Source: Winogradskyella eximia (lineage in GTDB: Bacteria > Bacteroidota > Bacteroidia > Flavobacteriales > Flavobacteriaceae). From it: DNA of 64,000 bases. Location of the stretch: contig NZ_QRDV01000005.1 of assembly GCF_003386165.1 (NCBI RefSeq), positions 62,001 to 126,000 of the forward strand. Reading direction: 5' to 3'. Below, one piece after another: positions 34,146-43,008 of this stretch. The position numbers and the translations under genes were made by a program. How positions within the stretch are numbered: the first letter of the stretch is position 1; each line of letters starts with the position of its first letter. The notes beneath the pieces were generated by a model. That model had not been told where the DNA came from and made no database searches. It saw only the letters and a program-made list of their open reading frames with translations.

Positions 34146-36209
34146 TTAGCTAGATATTCCTTCTAAATCAAGCAAAAAGGCAAACTCTTCTGCATCTTCT
34201 TTTAAGCTTTCAAAACGCCCAGAAGCACCACCATGACCTGCATCCATATTTGTTTTTAAATATAGTTTATTATTGTCTGTTTTAAGGTCTCTAAGTTTAG
34301 CAATCCATTTTGCAGGTTCCCAATATTGCACTTGCGAATCATGAAGGCCTGTTGTAATCAACATATTAGGATAAGCCTTAGCTTCAACATTATCGTAAGG
34401 AGAGTATGTTTTTATGTAATTATAATACAAAACATCATTAGGATTTCCCCATTCATCATATTCTCCTGTCGTTAAAGGAATAGAATCGTCTAGCATTGTT
34501 GTAATAACATCTACAAAAGGTACTGCAGCAATAATACCATTATAAAGCTCAGGTGCCTTATTAACTATAGCTCCCATTAGTAAACCTCCAGCACTTCCTC
34601 CCATAGCGTATAAATGCTTAGAAGAGGTATACCTTTCTTTTATAAGATGAATAGAACAAGTAATAAAATCTGAAAATGTATTTTTCTTATTTAATAATTT
34701 TCCATGCTCGTACCAATTACGTCCCAAATATTCACCTCCACGAATATGTGTTATGACATAAATAAATCCTCGATCTAACAAACTTAATCTTATGGTAGAA
34801 AAATAAGGATCTACTGTAGAACCATAACTTCCGTAGGCATATTGTAATAATGGATTTGTTCCATCTTTTTTAATTCCTTTTTTATAGATTACAGACATCG
34901 GTATTTTAGTTCCATCCTCTGCTGTTGCCCAAATACGTTCAGAAATGTAATTATCCTTGTCAAAATTCTTATCTAAAACTTCCTGCTCTTTTAACACAGT
35001 CTTCGTTTTAGTACACATATTAAATTCAATCACAGACGAAGGTGTAGTCATTGAATTATAACCATAGCGCAATATCTCAGTATCAAAATCTACATTAGTT
35101 CCTGTGTAAGCCGTATATGTTTCATTATCAAACGGCAAATAGTAATCTTCGCTACCATCCCAACGCATAATTCTAATTTCATTTAAACCATTTTTACGCT
35201 CACTAATAACTAAATACTCTTTAAAAATATCTATACCTTCAATCAGTACATCCTTTCTATGAGCTATCACCTCTGTCCAATTCTCGACCTTAGTATCTGT
35301 TTCTAACGTCTTCATTAATTTAAAATTGGTTGCCTTATCTTTATTTGTTAAAATATAAAAGTGATTCTCATAATGAGAAATACTATATTCTAAACCTCTA
35401 ATTCTTGGCTGAAACACTTGGAATTTTCCTTCTGGATTATCTGCATCCAAAATATGATACTCATTGGTTAATGTGCTATAACATGCAATAATTAAATATT
35501 TTCTAGATTTTGATTTATAAACAGCAACACCAAACGTATCGTCACCTTCTTGAAATACAAGTTCATCTTCAGATTCATCGCCTAAACGATGTTTAAAGAT
35601 TTGAAAAGCTCTAAGCGTAACCTCGTCTTTCTTTGTATAGAATAACGTTTTGTTATCATTTGCCCAACTTGAAGAACCTGTAGTACTTTCAATTCTATCT
35701 GCAGCAACTTGATCTGTTTCTATTTCTTTTACATGAATCGTGTAATTTCGTCTACCTGTAGTGTCAATTCCGTAAGAAACCAATTTATTATCTGGACTAA
35801 TACTAATACCAGCTAATTTAAAATAACTATAGCCTTCAGCCATTTTGTTACAGTCAAACAACAATTCCTCAGGATTGTCTAAACTATCTTTTTTACGGGT
35901 ATAAATAGGATAATCTTTTCCTTTTTCGAATTTAGTGATATACCAATAGCCATTATATTTATAAGGCACAGATGAATCATCCTCCTTAATTCTGGCTTTC
36001 ATTTCTTCAAATAAATCCTTCTGAAAGTCTTTTGTGTGTGCCATTTCCGCATCACAATAGTCGTTTTCTGCATTGAGATACGCAATCACTTCTGGATGCT
36101 CTCTATCTTTCATCCAAAAATAATTATCAATACGCACGTCACCATGCTTTTCTAATTGATGTGGTATCTTTTTGGCAATTGGTGGATTTAATTCTGAATT
36201 CTTTTGCAT
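34146..36209 (-). CDS. ptrB: Oligopeptidase B, S9 family serine peptidase
   Basis: 687 residues, normal length. N-terminal PPIAKKIPHQLEKHGDVRID and YFWMKDREHPEVIAYLNAEN is the usual start, then a beta-propeller (about 80-400) and an alpha/beta hydrolase domain. Nucleophile Ser539 in GGSAGGLLMG; acid in ITTGLHDSQVQYWEP; His in DAGHGGASGRFESL. YAYGSYG and RGGEYLGRNWYEHGKLL are family blocks. It cleaves small peptides after Arg/Lys. There is no signal peptide, so it is cytosolic. It is a single gene on the minus strand, divergent from ybaB. Confidence 0.93.
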   Translation of the reverse strand: MQKNSELNPPIAKKIPHQLEKHGDVRIDNYFWMKDREHPEVIAYLNAENDYCDAEMAHTKDFQKDLFEEMKARIKEDDSSVPYKYNGYWYITKFEKGKDYPIYTRKKDSLDNPEELLFDCNKMAEGYSYFKLAGISISPDNKLVSYGIDTTGRRNYTIHVKEIETDQVAADRIESTTGSSSWANDNKTLFYTKKDEVTLRAFQIFKHRLGDESEDELVFQEGDDTFGVAVYKSKSRKYLIIACYSTLTNEYHILDADNPEGKFQVFQPRIRGLEYSISHYENHFYILTNKDKATNFKLMKTLETDTKVENWTEVIAHRKDVLIEGIDIFKEYLVISERKNGLNEIRIMRWDGSEDYYLPFDNETYTAYTGTNVDFDTEILRYGYNSMTTPSSVIEFNMCTKTKTVLKEQEVLDKNFDKDNYISERIWATAEDGTKIPMSVIYKKGIKKDGTNPLLQYAYGSYGSTVDPYFSTIRLSLLDRGFIYVITHIRGGEYLGRNWYEHGKLLNKKNTFSDFITCSIHLIKERYTSSKHLYAMGGSAGGLLMGAIVNKAPELYNGIIAAVPFVDVITTMLDDSIPLTTGEYDEWGNPNDVLYYNYIKTYSPYDNVEAKAYPNMLITTGLHDSQVQYWEPAKWIAKLRDLKTDNNKLYLKTNMDAGHGGASGRFESLKEDAEEFAFLLDLEGISS

Positions 36210-36250
36210 TTGTTTAAGAAAATTTTAGTCGAAAAAGTGCCGCAATTTAG

Positions 36251-36258
36251 TAATTTTG
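36251..36258 (+). promoter_or_regulatory. -7 box of ybaB
   Basis: TAATTTTG matches TAnnTTTG. A TTG at 36256 in the ybaB frame overlaps it, so the ATG at 36286 is taken as start. Confidence 0.6.
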
Positions 36259-36285
36259 CACCTGATAATTTTAAAAGACACGATT

Positions 36286-36609
36286 ATGTTTGGAGATATG
36301 ATGGGAATGATGGGCAAATTAAAAGAAGCTCAAAAGAAAGTTGAAGCAACAAAAGAACGTTTACACACCGTTTTAATTGACGAAACTAGTAACGATAATA
36401 AACTAAAAGTAACCATTACTGCTAATAGAACTATTAAATCTATTGATATCGCAGATGATTTGCTTCAAGATAAAGACATGTTAGAAGATTATTTAATCCT
36501 AACATTAAATAAAGCTATTGAAAAAGCAACTAACGTGCACGAAGCAGAAGTTGCAGCTGTTGCTAAAGAAGGCATGCCAAGTATTCCTGGCATGGATATG
36601 TTTAAATAG
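36286..36609 (+). CDS. YbaB/EbfC family nucleoid-associated protein
   Basis: 107 residues from the ATG at 36286, the usual size. [20 protein letters not shown] is the family's N-terminus; then [17 protein letters not shown] at the end. The first third is a helical dimerisation arm. YbaB dimers bind DNA with little sequence preference and affect nucleoid structure and recombination. The upstream TTG (ten codons earlier) lies in the promoter. The last eight bases overlap the convergent threonine aldolase gene. Confidence 0.92.
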   Translation: MFGDMMGMMGKLKEAQKKVEATKERLHTVLIDETSNDNKLKVTITANRTIKSIDIADDLLQDKDMLEDYLILTLNKAIEKATNVHEAEVAAVAKEGMPSIPGMDMFK

Positions 36610-37618
36610 ACTTCAATTCAGTTAAAAGCTTGTCATGCATTTGGTTTGTGTAATCCAAATGCGTGACCATGCGTAATTTATGGCTTCCCATTCCTATAAT
36701 ATGGATATTCTTTTCTTTCAATTTATTTAGGAATTCATCCTCATCCACGTTATCATTCAATTCAAAAATAACAATATTGGTCTCAATGGGTTCTACTTTT
36801 TTAATTTTAGATAACGTTGAAAGCACCTCTCCTATTTCTTTAGCTTTTTTATGATCATCTGCAAGGCGACCGATATTATGATCTAAGGCAAACAAACCAG
36901 CCGCTGCCAAATAACCAACTTGTCGCATATTACCACCAAAGAGTTTTCTTAAACTTAATGATTGTTTCATAATAGCTTCATCACCTATTAAAACAGAACC
37001 TACAGGACATCCTAATCCTTTACTTAAACACACCGAAATCGTATCAAAAGTATTTCCGTATTGTAATGTAGATTCATTTTTAGCAACCAAAGCGTTCCAA
37101 AGACGAGCTCCATCTAAATGAAAACCTAAGTTATTGGTTTTACAAACTTGTTTTATATGTTCAATTTCTTTAAAATCCCAACATGCTCCACCTCCTTTAT
37201 TGGTTGTATTTTCAACTTCGACTAAGCTAGATTGACTATAATAATATTCCGAAGGATTAATAGCGTCTTCAACTTGTGCAGCAGTAAACATGCCTCTATC
37301 TCCATCTATTAATTTACAAGATGCTCCACTGTGAAAAGCCACACCACCAACTTCATAGTTATAAATATGTGCATATTTATCACAGATTACTTGTTCACCA
37401 GGATGGGTATGCAATTTTATAGCGATTTGATTTGCCATACTTCCAGAAGGAAAAAACAATGCCTTTTCCTTACCAAACATTTTAGCCAAGCGTTCTTCTA
37501 ATGCATTAACCGTTGGGTCTTCTCTAAAAACATCGTCTCCAACCTCAGCAGACATCATGGCTTCTAACATTTCTTTTGACGGCTTAGTAACTGTATCGCT
37601 TCGTAAATCTATATTCAT
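36602..37618 (-). CDS. ltaE: Low-specificity L-threonine aldolase (beta-eliminating lyase family)
   Basis: 338 residues. [20 protein letters not shown] and [18 protein letters not shown] are the classic start of the family; [12 protein letters not shown] has the PLP ring Asp and [14 protein letters not shown] the PLP Lys. It is a cytosolic enzyme cleaving L-threonine or allo-threonine to glycine and acetaldehyde. The gene converges with ybaB and diverges from prfB; 107 bases separate it from the prfB start. Confidence 0.9.
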   Translation of the reverse strand: MNIDLRSDTVTKPSKEMLEAMMSAEVGDDVFREDPTVNALEERLAKMFGKEKALFFPSGSMANQIAIKLHTHPGEQVICDKYAHIYNYEVGGVAFHSGASCKLIDGDRGMFTAAQVEDAINPSEYYYSQSSLVEVENTTNKGGGACWDFKEIEHIKQVCKTNNLGFHLDGARLWNALVAKNESTLQYGNTFDTISVCLSKGLGCPVGSVLIGDEAIMKQSLSLRKLFGGNMRQVGYLAAAGLFALDHNIGRLADDHKKAKEIGEVLSTLSKIKKVEPIETNIVIFELNDNVDEDEFLNKLKEKNIHIIGMGSHKLRMVTHLDYTNQMHDKLLTELKSI

Positions 37619-37699
37619 TTTTATGGCATATTTCAGAAGATAAAACTACGGAATTTCTAAAAAACCGATTCAAAATTATGGCACTTTAACAACGCACCT

Positions 37700-37707
37700 T
37701 ATATTTG
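37700..37707 (+). promoter_or_regulatory. -7 box of prfB
   Basis: TATATTTG matches TAnnTTTG, 18 bases before the prfB ATG, so the mRNA leader is very short. Confidence 0.5.
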
Positions 37708-37725
37708 TGCAAAATTCTACTATTT

Positions 37726-38830
37726 ATGATTACATCAGATCAAATAAAAGATCTTAATTCCCGTCTAGACGTACTTAGACAATATCTTTGACTTAGATGC
37801 TAAGCTCATAGAAATCGCCAACGAAGAAGAGCAAACTTTTGATCCTAATTTTTGGAATGACTCCAAAGCTGCCGAATTAGTAATGAAATCTATTCGTGAG
37901 AAAAAAAGTTGGGTTAACGATTATAACAACGCCAAATCCCTTTTTGAAGATTTAGAAGTTATTTACGAATTCTATAAAGAAGACGAAGCTCCGATGCAAA
38001 ATGTTGAAGAACGTTTTGAAACGGCAGTTAACGCAATTGAAAAATTAGAATTTAAAAATATGCTTTCCGAAGAAGGAGACAGTCTTAGTGCTGTACTTCA
38101 AATTACAGCTGGTGCAGGCGGAACAGAATCTTGTGATTGGGCAAGTATGCTGATGCGTATGTATTTAATGTATGCTGAAAAAAGCGGTTTTAAAGTCAAA
38201 GAATTAAACTTACAAGATGGAGATGTTGCTGGTATAAAAACAGTCACTTTAGAAATTGAAGGTGATTTTGCTTTTGGTTGGCTTAAGGGTGAAAATGGAG
38301 TGCATCGTTTGGTACGTATTTCTCCTTTTGATAGTAATGCAAAACGACATACTAGTTTTGCTTCCGTTTATGTGTATCCGTTAGTTGATGATACTATTGA
38401 AATTGACATTAACCCAGCAGATATTGAAATCACAACGGCACGTTCAAGTGGAGCTGGTGGACAGAATGTAAACAAAGTTGAAACCAAAGTGCAATTATTA
38501 CATAAGCCTTCTGGTATACAAATTCAATGTTCAGAAACACGTTCTCAGCATGATAACCGAAATAGAGCCATGCAAATGTTGAAGTCTCAATTGTACGAGA
38601 TTGAGCTACAAAAACAAATGGCACAAAGAGACGATATTGAAGCAGGAAAAATGAAAATTGAATGGGGAAGCCAAATTCGGAATTATGTAATGCATCCTTA
38701 TAAATTAGTAAAAGACGTACGTTCTGCTCATGAAACAGGGAATGTAGATGCTGTTATGGATGGCGATATTGAACCCTTTTTAAAAGCCTATTTAATGATG
38801 ATGGGACAAAAAGAAGATTCGGCATTATAA
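37726..38830 (+). CDS. prfB: Peptide chain release factor 2, with programmed +1 frameshift
   Basis: The gene begins at ATG 37726, runs 21 codons to TAT CTT (37783-37788) and meets an in-frame TGA at 37789-37791 followed by C. Slipping forward one base gives GAC (37790-37792) and a 347-codon frame (including stop) to 38830, 367 residues in all, close to E. coli RF2 (365). The CTT-TGA-C site is the known RF2 autoregulatory frameshift: low RF2 slows termination at its own UGA. Downstream the RF2-type anticodon tripeptide SPF (VRISPFDSN) and the catalytic GGQ ([11 protein letters not shown]) are intact. The AGGGGG Shine-Dalgarno-like stimulator of E. coli is absent. Translating only from an internal ATG would lose the N-terminal domain. 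Confidence 0.95.
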
Positions 38831-38849
38831 TTGTAATACACTAAAAGAT

Positions 38850-39191
38850 ATGATTAAAATATACCACAACCCAAGATGTTCTAAATCGAGACTAGGATTA
38901 GCCGCATTAGAAGCTTCCGGAAAAGAATTTGAAATTATAAAATATCTTGAAGATGAATTATCTTCTAAAACACTTACTTCTATTATTTCAAAATTAGGCA
39001 TTAAACCAATAGATTTAGTTCGTAAAAACGAAGCCATTTGGAAATCTGATTACAAGAATAAAACACTTACAGATCAAGAGCTAATCGAAGCCATGGTAAA
39101 ACACCCCAAACTTATAGAACGACCAATTGTAATTAATGGAGATAAAGCCGTAATTGGGAGGCCTACGGAAAAAATCTTAGAAATCATATAA
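38850..39191 (+). CDS. arsC: Arsenate reductase, glutaredoxin (ArsC/Spx) family
   Basis: 113 residues. Active site Cys10 in YHNPRCSKSR; ERPIVINGDKAVIGRP with the conserved Arg-Pro near residue 90. The family reduces arsenate to arsenite with glutathione or a related thiol; some members act in other redox roles. It lies 19 bases after prfB, likely in the same transcript. Part of its 3' end is repeated at 39703-39831. Confidence 0.85.
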   Translation: MIKIYHNPRCSKSRLGLAALEASGKEFEIIKYLEDELSSKTLTSIISKLGIKPIDLVRKNEAIWKSDYKNKTLTDQELIEAMVKHPKLIERPIVINGDKAVIGRPTEKILEII

Positions 39192-39201
39192 TTTCCTTCA
39201 C

Positions 39202-39702
39202 ATGAAAAAGATAATATTAACAGTTTTTGTATTACTCTTAGGTTTAAATATTTATGCACAAAGACGTGGTAAAGAGCCTAATCGTAATAGTCGTATTACT
39301 CAAACCCAGACCGAACCAACCGCAAAACAAATTGAAAAGCGCGCACGTTTAGCAGAAAAGCGAAAAAGAGAATATATTGACAATTTTTTAACCACCTTGG
39401 AAGCAGATGAGCCTCAAAAAAATATTATTAAACAAAAGATAATGAGTTTTATTGATGCGAAAACAACCATTTCAAACACTAAATTCAAAAATAAACTTGA
39501 TCAAAACAAAGCCATAGAGAATTTAGAGAATATTTATTTTTTAGAATTTATAGAGATTGTATCTGAGAGTGATATGGCTAAAATAAAAGAAATGACCAAG
39601 GGGGAATTTGATGATAAATCAATTTTAAAAAAGAACAGAGAAGTAAAAAAGAAGCGCAGAAAAGAAGAGGCGCAAAAGAAAAAGAAGAGCCAAAAAGGTT
39701 AA
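39202..39702 (+). CDS. Small secreted protein, first copy of a paralogous pair
   Basis: 166 residues with signal peptide (cut after YAQ, residue 20). The core REYIDNFLTTLEADEPQKNI with LDQNKAIENLENIYF and a Lys-rich end (KKKRRKEEAQKKKKSQKG) matches the second copy at 39843. The core is predicted helical. The basic tail may bind envelope polyanions. It starts 10 bases after arsC, so both are probably one transcript. Function unknown; I recall related proteins in other flavobacteria. Confidence 0.7.
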   Translation: MKKIILTVFVLLLGLNIYAQRRGKEPNRNSRITQTQTEPTAKQIEKRARLAEKRKREYIDNFLTTLEADEPQKNIIKQKIMSFIDAKTTISNTKFKNKLDQNKAIENLENIYFLEFIEIVSESDMAKIKEMTKGEFDDKSILKKNREVKKKRRKEEAQKKKKSQKG

Positions 39703-39831
39703 ACGATTTTAGACAAAGATATTATCGAAGCCATGGTAAAACACCCCAAACTTATAGTACGACCTATTGTAGTTAATGGAGAAAAAGCCGTAATTGGAAG
39801 ACCTACAGAAGCCATACTAGAAATTATTTAA
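39703..39831 (+). pseudogene. Duplicated 3' fragment of arsC
   Basis: Directly after the stop of the preceding gene, 42 codons then TAA code for a sequence matching the C-terminal half of Ars[21 protein letters not shown] and [14 protein letters not shown]. It lacks an ATG of its own at the beginning, the Cys active site and the N-terminal half, so it is a remnant. Most differences from arsC are scattered and it retains an open frame, so the duplication is not recent but also not very old. Confidence 0.85.
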
Positions 39832-39842
39832 ATTTAATACCA

Positions 39843-40313
39843 ATGAAAAAGTTAGTTTTATTAGTTTTCGCTATTCTCATGGGAATGAATATTCATGCAC
39901 AAAGACAACGTGGTAACATGAATCGTATTCCTGAAACAAATAGAGAACCAACTGAGCAAGAAATTGCAAAGCGCGAACGTGAGATAGAAGAACGTAAGGA
40001 AGAATATATTGACAATTTCCTAACTACTCTAGAGGCAGATGAATTTCAAAAACATATCATTAAGCAAAATATTAGCAGTTTTTTCGAAGCTAAAATGGTT
40101 ATTTTTAATACTAAATTCGAACATAATCTTGATCGTATAAAAGCTGTTGAAAATCTAGAAAACACCCATTTCAAAGATCTTGAAGAACTTATTTCAGAAG
40201 GAGATATGACCAAAATCAAAGAAATGATTAAAGGTAAATTTGACGAAAAAGAAGTTGTAAAAAAGAAGAAGAAAAAGCGGAAAAACAAAAAAAGAAAAAA
40301 AGACAAAGATTAA
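39843..40313 (+). CDS. Small secreted protein, second copy of the pair
   Basis: 156 residues with signal peptide (cut after HAQ). It shares with the copy at 39202 the blocks EYIDNFLTTLEADE, IKAVENLENTHF, a GDMTKIKEMIKG segment and a Lys-rich end. The two genes and the two arsC ends form a tandem duplication: arsC end + secreted protein, twice. Function unknown. Confidence 0.7.
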   Translation: MKKLVLLVFAILMGMNIHAQRQRGNMNRIPETNREPTEQEIAKREREIEERKEEYIDNFLTTLEADEFQKHIIKQNISSFFEAKMVIFNTKFEHNLDRIKAVENLENTHFKDLEELISEGDMTKIKEMIKGKFDEKEVVKKKKKKRKNKKRKKDKD

Positions 40314-40391
40314 TCTCTGATAATTAAAATTTATACATTTTTTAACAGTTGTCTTTAACATAAGATTAACCAATTTCAAATGAACTAAAGG

Positions 40392-40399
40392 TATTTTTG
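40392..40399 (+). promoter_or_regulatory. -7 box before the outer-membrane beta-barrel gene
   Basis: TATTTTTG matches TAnnTTTG, 36 bases before the ATG at 40436. Confidence 0.45.
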
Positions 40400-40435
40400 C
40401 GAGTCTAAATAGCATCAACCTTTTAACCATTTGAT

Positions 40436-42928
40436 ATGAAATTACATTTCTTTAGTACGCTTTTATTAATATTTACTTTTTCTTTTTCGTTTGCTCAAAA
40501 AGAGGTTAAAATTGAAGGAACGGTTATAGAAGAAGATACTAACATTCCTTTAGAATATGCAACAGTCGTTGTTAAAACAAAAGCTGACAACAAAATTATT
40601 TCTGGTGGTATTACAGATACTAAAGGAAAATTTAAGCTAGAAGTTCCCGCTGGTACTTATCTAATATCAGTAGAATATATTTCATACAAAACCAAAAACT
40701 TTCCAGAACAGACCATTTCAGAAAACATTAATTTAGGAACCATAAGCTTGGCTTTAGACGTATCTACATTAAACGAAGTTATGGTTGTTGCTGAGCGAAC
40801 TACCGTAGAAATAAAATTAGACAAAAAGGTTTATAATATTGGTAAAGATTTAACGACTGCTGGAGGAACCGTAAGCGATGCTCTTAATAACGTACCTTCT
40901 GTAACAGTTGATGTAGAAGGCGCTATTAGCCTAAGAGGAAATGAAAATGTAAGAATTTTAATTAACGGAAAACCATCTGCAATGGCTGGTTTTGGAGATG
41001 GTAATATCCTTAGCCAATTACCAGCTGAAGCCATTGAACGTGTTGAAGTTATAACCTCACCTTCTGCTAGATATGATGCTGAAGGTACAGCTGGAATATT
41101 AAATATTATTTTAAGACAAAAAGAAACTATTGGTTTTAATGGATCAGTAACTTTAACGGCTGGTAATCCTGATAATCTTGGTGTTTCTGCAGCATTAAAT
41201 TACCGAAAGGAAAAATATAATCTGTTTTCTAATTTTGGTTGGAGATATAATGACTCACCTCGTAACACATATACAGATGTTGATTATTTTGATACTACAG
41301 ATGACAATGGTCAACTTTTAACACCTACGTACCGAAGAATTATTGAAACAAAAAAAGTTAAACGCTTAAACAGAAATTATAATGCAAACATAGGCATGGA
41401 GTATTTCTTAAATGAATCCTCATCGCTAACAGGTAGCTTGTTTTATAATTTTGGAAATGATGCAGATACATCTATAAATTCTAGTGAACGTTTTAATGAT
41501 GGTACTATAGTTGAAGAAACATATAGAAGGGAAAAAGAAACAGAAAAAGATAACAGATTTCAAATTGCACTTAACTATGTAAAACGCTTTGGAGATGATA
41601 GCGACCATAAATTAACAGCCGACTTTCAATTTGAAAAAGATAACGAAGATGGTCTTACATACCTAGATGAAAATTATATTTTCACTGATCAAACCGCACC
41701 AGACCCTTTCCAAATAGAACAAGAATTTACTTATGAAGACCAAAAAGAATACCTATTCCAAGCAGATTATGTATTACCACTAGGAAAAGATTCTCGTTTT
41801 GAAGCAGGATATCGCGGAAATTTCAAAAATAGCAATACAGATTATCAACTTGATCAAGAAGACACGGAAACTGGAATCATTGAAATCAATGAAGAAATTT
41901 CAAACATTTTTGATTATACAGAAAACGTAAATGCTTTATACACGCAATACGGTTCAAAACTTGGAAAATTCTCTTTCTTATTAGGTTTAAGATTAGAAAA
42001 CACACAATTGAAAGGAAAAACTGATTCAGAAATAACAGGTGACGAATTAGATTTTGATAAAAACTATTTAGGTATGTTCCCAACCGTGAACCTTATCTAT
42101 AATCTTTCATCTGCAGATTCAGATGTTGAAGAAAGTATAACACTAGGTTACAACAGAAGAATTAATCGTCCACGTGGTTGGTACATAAACCCCTTCCCTT
42201 CTCGTTCTAGTAGAACCAATATTTTTCAAGGAAATCCTAACTTAGATCCTGCATTTTCTAGCACATTTGATTTAGGCTATCTAAAACGTTGGGAAAAGTT
42301 TACACTAACATCTTCTATTTATTACCAACACGAAACAGACTCATTTGAACGTGTACAAGAAAATACTGGGCAACAAACTACAGATGGTATTGATATTATT
42401 AGAACTATCCCAATTAACCTTTCTACTAACAAACGTACAGGTGCTGAACTTGGTTTAATGTACAATCCTGAAAAATGGTTGCGATTAAACTCTAGTATTA
42501 ACTTCTTTCAGTTTGAAACCGATGGAGAATTTAACGGTGTAGATTACGGAGCAAAAAATACAAGTTGGTTCGCTCGCTTTAGCTCTAAAGTCACTTTACC
42601 TTTAGCTATAGATTGGCAAACTAGTGCGTTCTACAGAGGAGCAAGACAAGACGCGCAGTCAGATACTGAAGGTATTTTCTCTTTGGACCTTGCGTTTAGT
42701 AAAGAAATACTAAACAAAAAAGCAACAATATCTGTAAATGTTAGAGATTTACTTAACTCTAGAAAATACAAATCTGTAACCACTACAGATTTCTACAGTC
42801 GTTATAGTGAATTTCAATGGAGACAACGCCAAGTGAATGTATCTTTCATCTACAGATTTAACCAACAACTAAATAAACGAGAACGTGCTGAGAGAACAGG
42901 CGGAGACGATATGGATTTTGAAGGTTAA
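40436..42928 (+). CDS. TonB-dependent-type outer-membrane beta-barrel protein
   Basis: 830 residues. Signal peptide cut after FAQ (residue 20); carboxypeptidase-like regulatory domain (about 24-105, GTVIEEDTNIPLEYATVVVK); plug domain (about 115-220) with ALNNVPSVTVDVEGAISLRG, VRILINGKPSAMAG and RVEVITSPSARYDAEG; then a barrel with many strands and the C-terminal FIYRFNQQLNKRERAER. This is the PF14905 outer-membrane beta-barrel family. It probably takes up a peptide, glycan or siderophore; the substrate is unknown. No SusD-like gene is next to it. A strong terminator follows, so it is monocistronic. Confidence 0.87.
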   Translation: MKLHFFSTLLLIFTFSFSFAQKEVKIEGTVIEEDTNIPLEYATVVVKTKADNKIISGGITDTKGKFKLEVPAGTYLISVEYISYKTKNFPEQTISENINLGTISLALDVSTLNEVMVVAERTTVEIKLDKKVYNIGKDLTTAGGTVSDALNNVPSVTVDVEGAISLRGNENVRILINGKPSAMAGFGDGNILSQLPAEAIERVEVITSPSARYDAEGTAGILNIILRQKETIGFNGSVTLTAGNPDNLGVSAALNYRKEKYNLFSNFGWRYNDSPRNTYTDVDYFDTTDDNGQLLTPTYRRIIETKKVKRLNRNYNANIGMEYFLNESSSLTGSLFYNFGNDADTSINSSERFNDGTIVEETYRREKETEKDNRFQIALNYVKRFGDDSDHKLTADFQFEKDNEDGLTYLDENYIFTDQTAPDPFQIEQEFTYEDQKEYLFQADYVLPLGKDSRFEAGYRGNFKNSNTDYQLDQEDTETGIIEINEEISNIFDYTENVNALYTQYGSKLGKFSFLLGLRLENTQLKGKTDSEITGDELDFDKNYLGMFPTVNLIYNLSSADSDVEESITLGYNRRINRPRGWYINPFPSRSSRTNIFQGNPNLDPAFSSTFDLGYLKRWEKFTLTSSIYYQHETDSFERVQENTGQQTTDGIDIIRTIPINLSTNKRTGAELGLMYNPEKWLRLNSSINFFQFETDGEFNGVDYGAKNTSWFARFSSKVTLPLAIDWQTSAFYRGARQDAQSDTEGIFSLDLAFSKEILNKKATISVNVRDLLNSRKYKSVTTTDFYSRYSEFQWRQRQVNVSFIYRFNQQLNKRERAERTGGDDMDFEG

Positions 42929-42944
42929 AAACTTGGATTAATAT

Positions 42945-42989
42945 AAAAAAGCACAAATCGCATTTACATTTGCAATTTGTGCTTTTTTT
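42945..42989. terminator. Bidirectional terminator
   Basis: Stem AAAAAAGCACAAAT / ATTTGTGCTTTTTT with a 16-base loop that can itself pair (CGCA / TGCA), between the convergent beta-barrel and metalloprotease genes. Confidence 0.9.
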
Positions 42990-43008
42990 ATACACTTCAA
43001 TCTTCTAT

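Noticed and set aside
40046..40430. Phe-rich minus-strand frames opposite the second secreted-protein gene
   Set aside because: Produced by Lys codons (AAA/AAG) read backwards as Phe/Leu; the plus-strand gene is supported by its paralogue and signal peptide.
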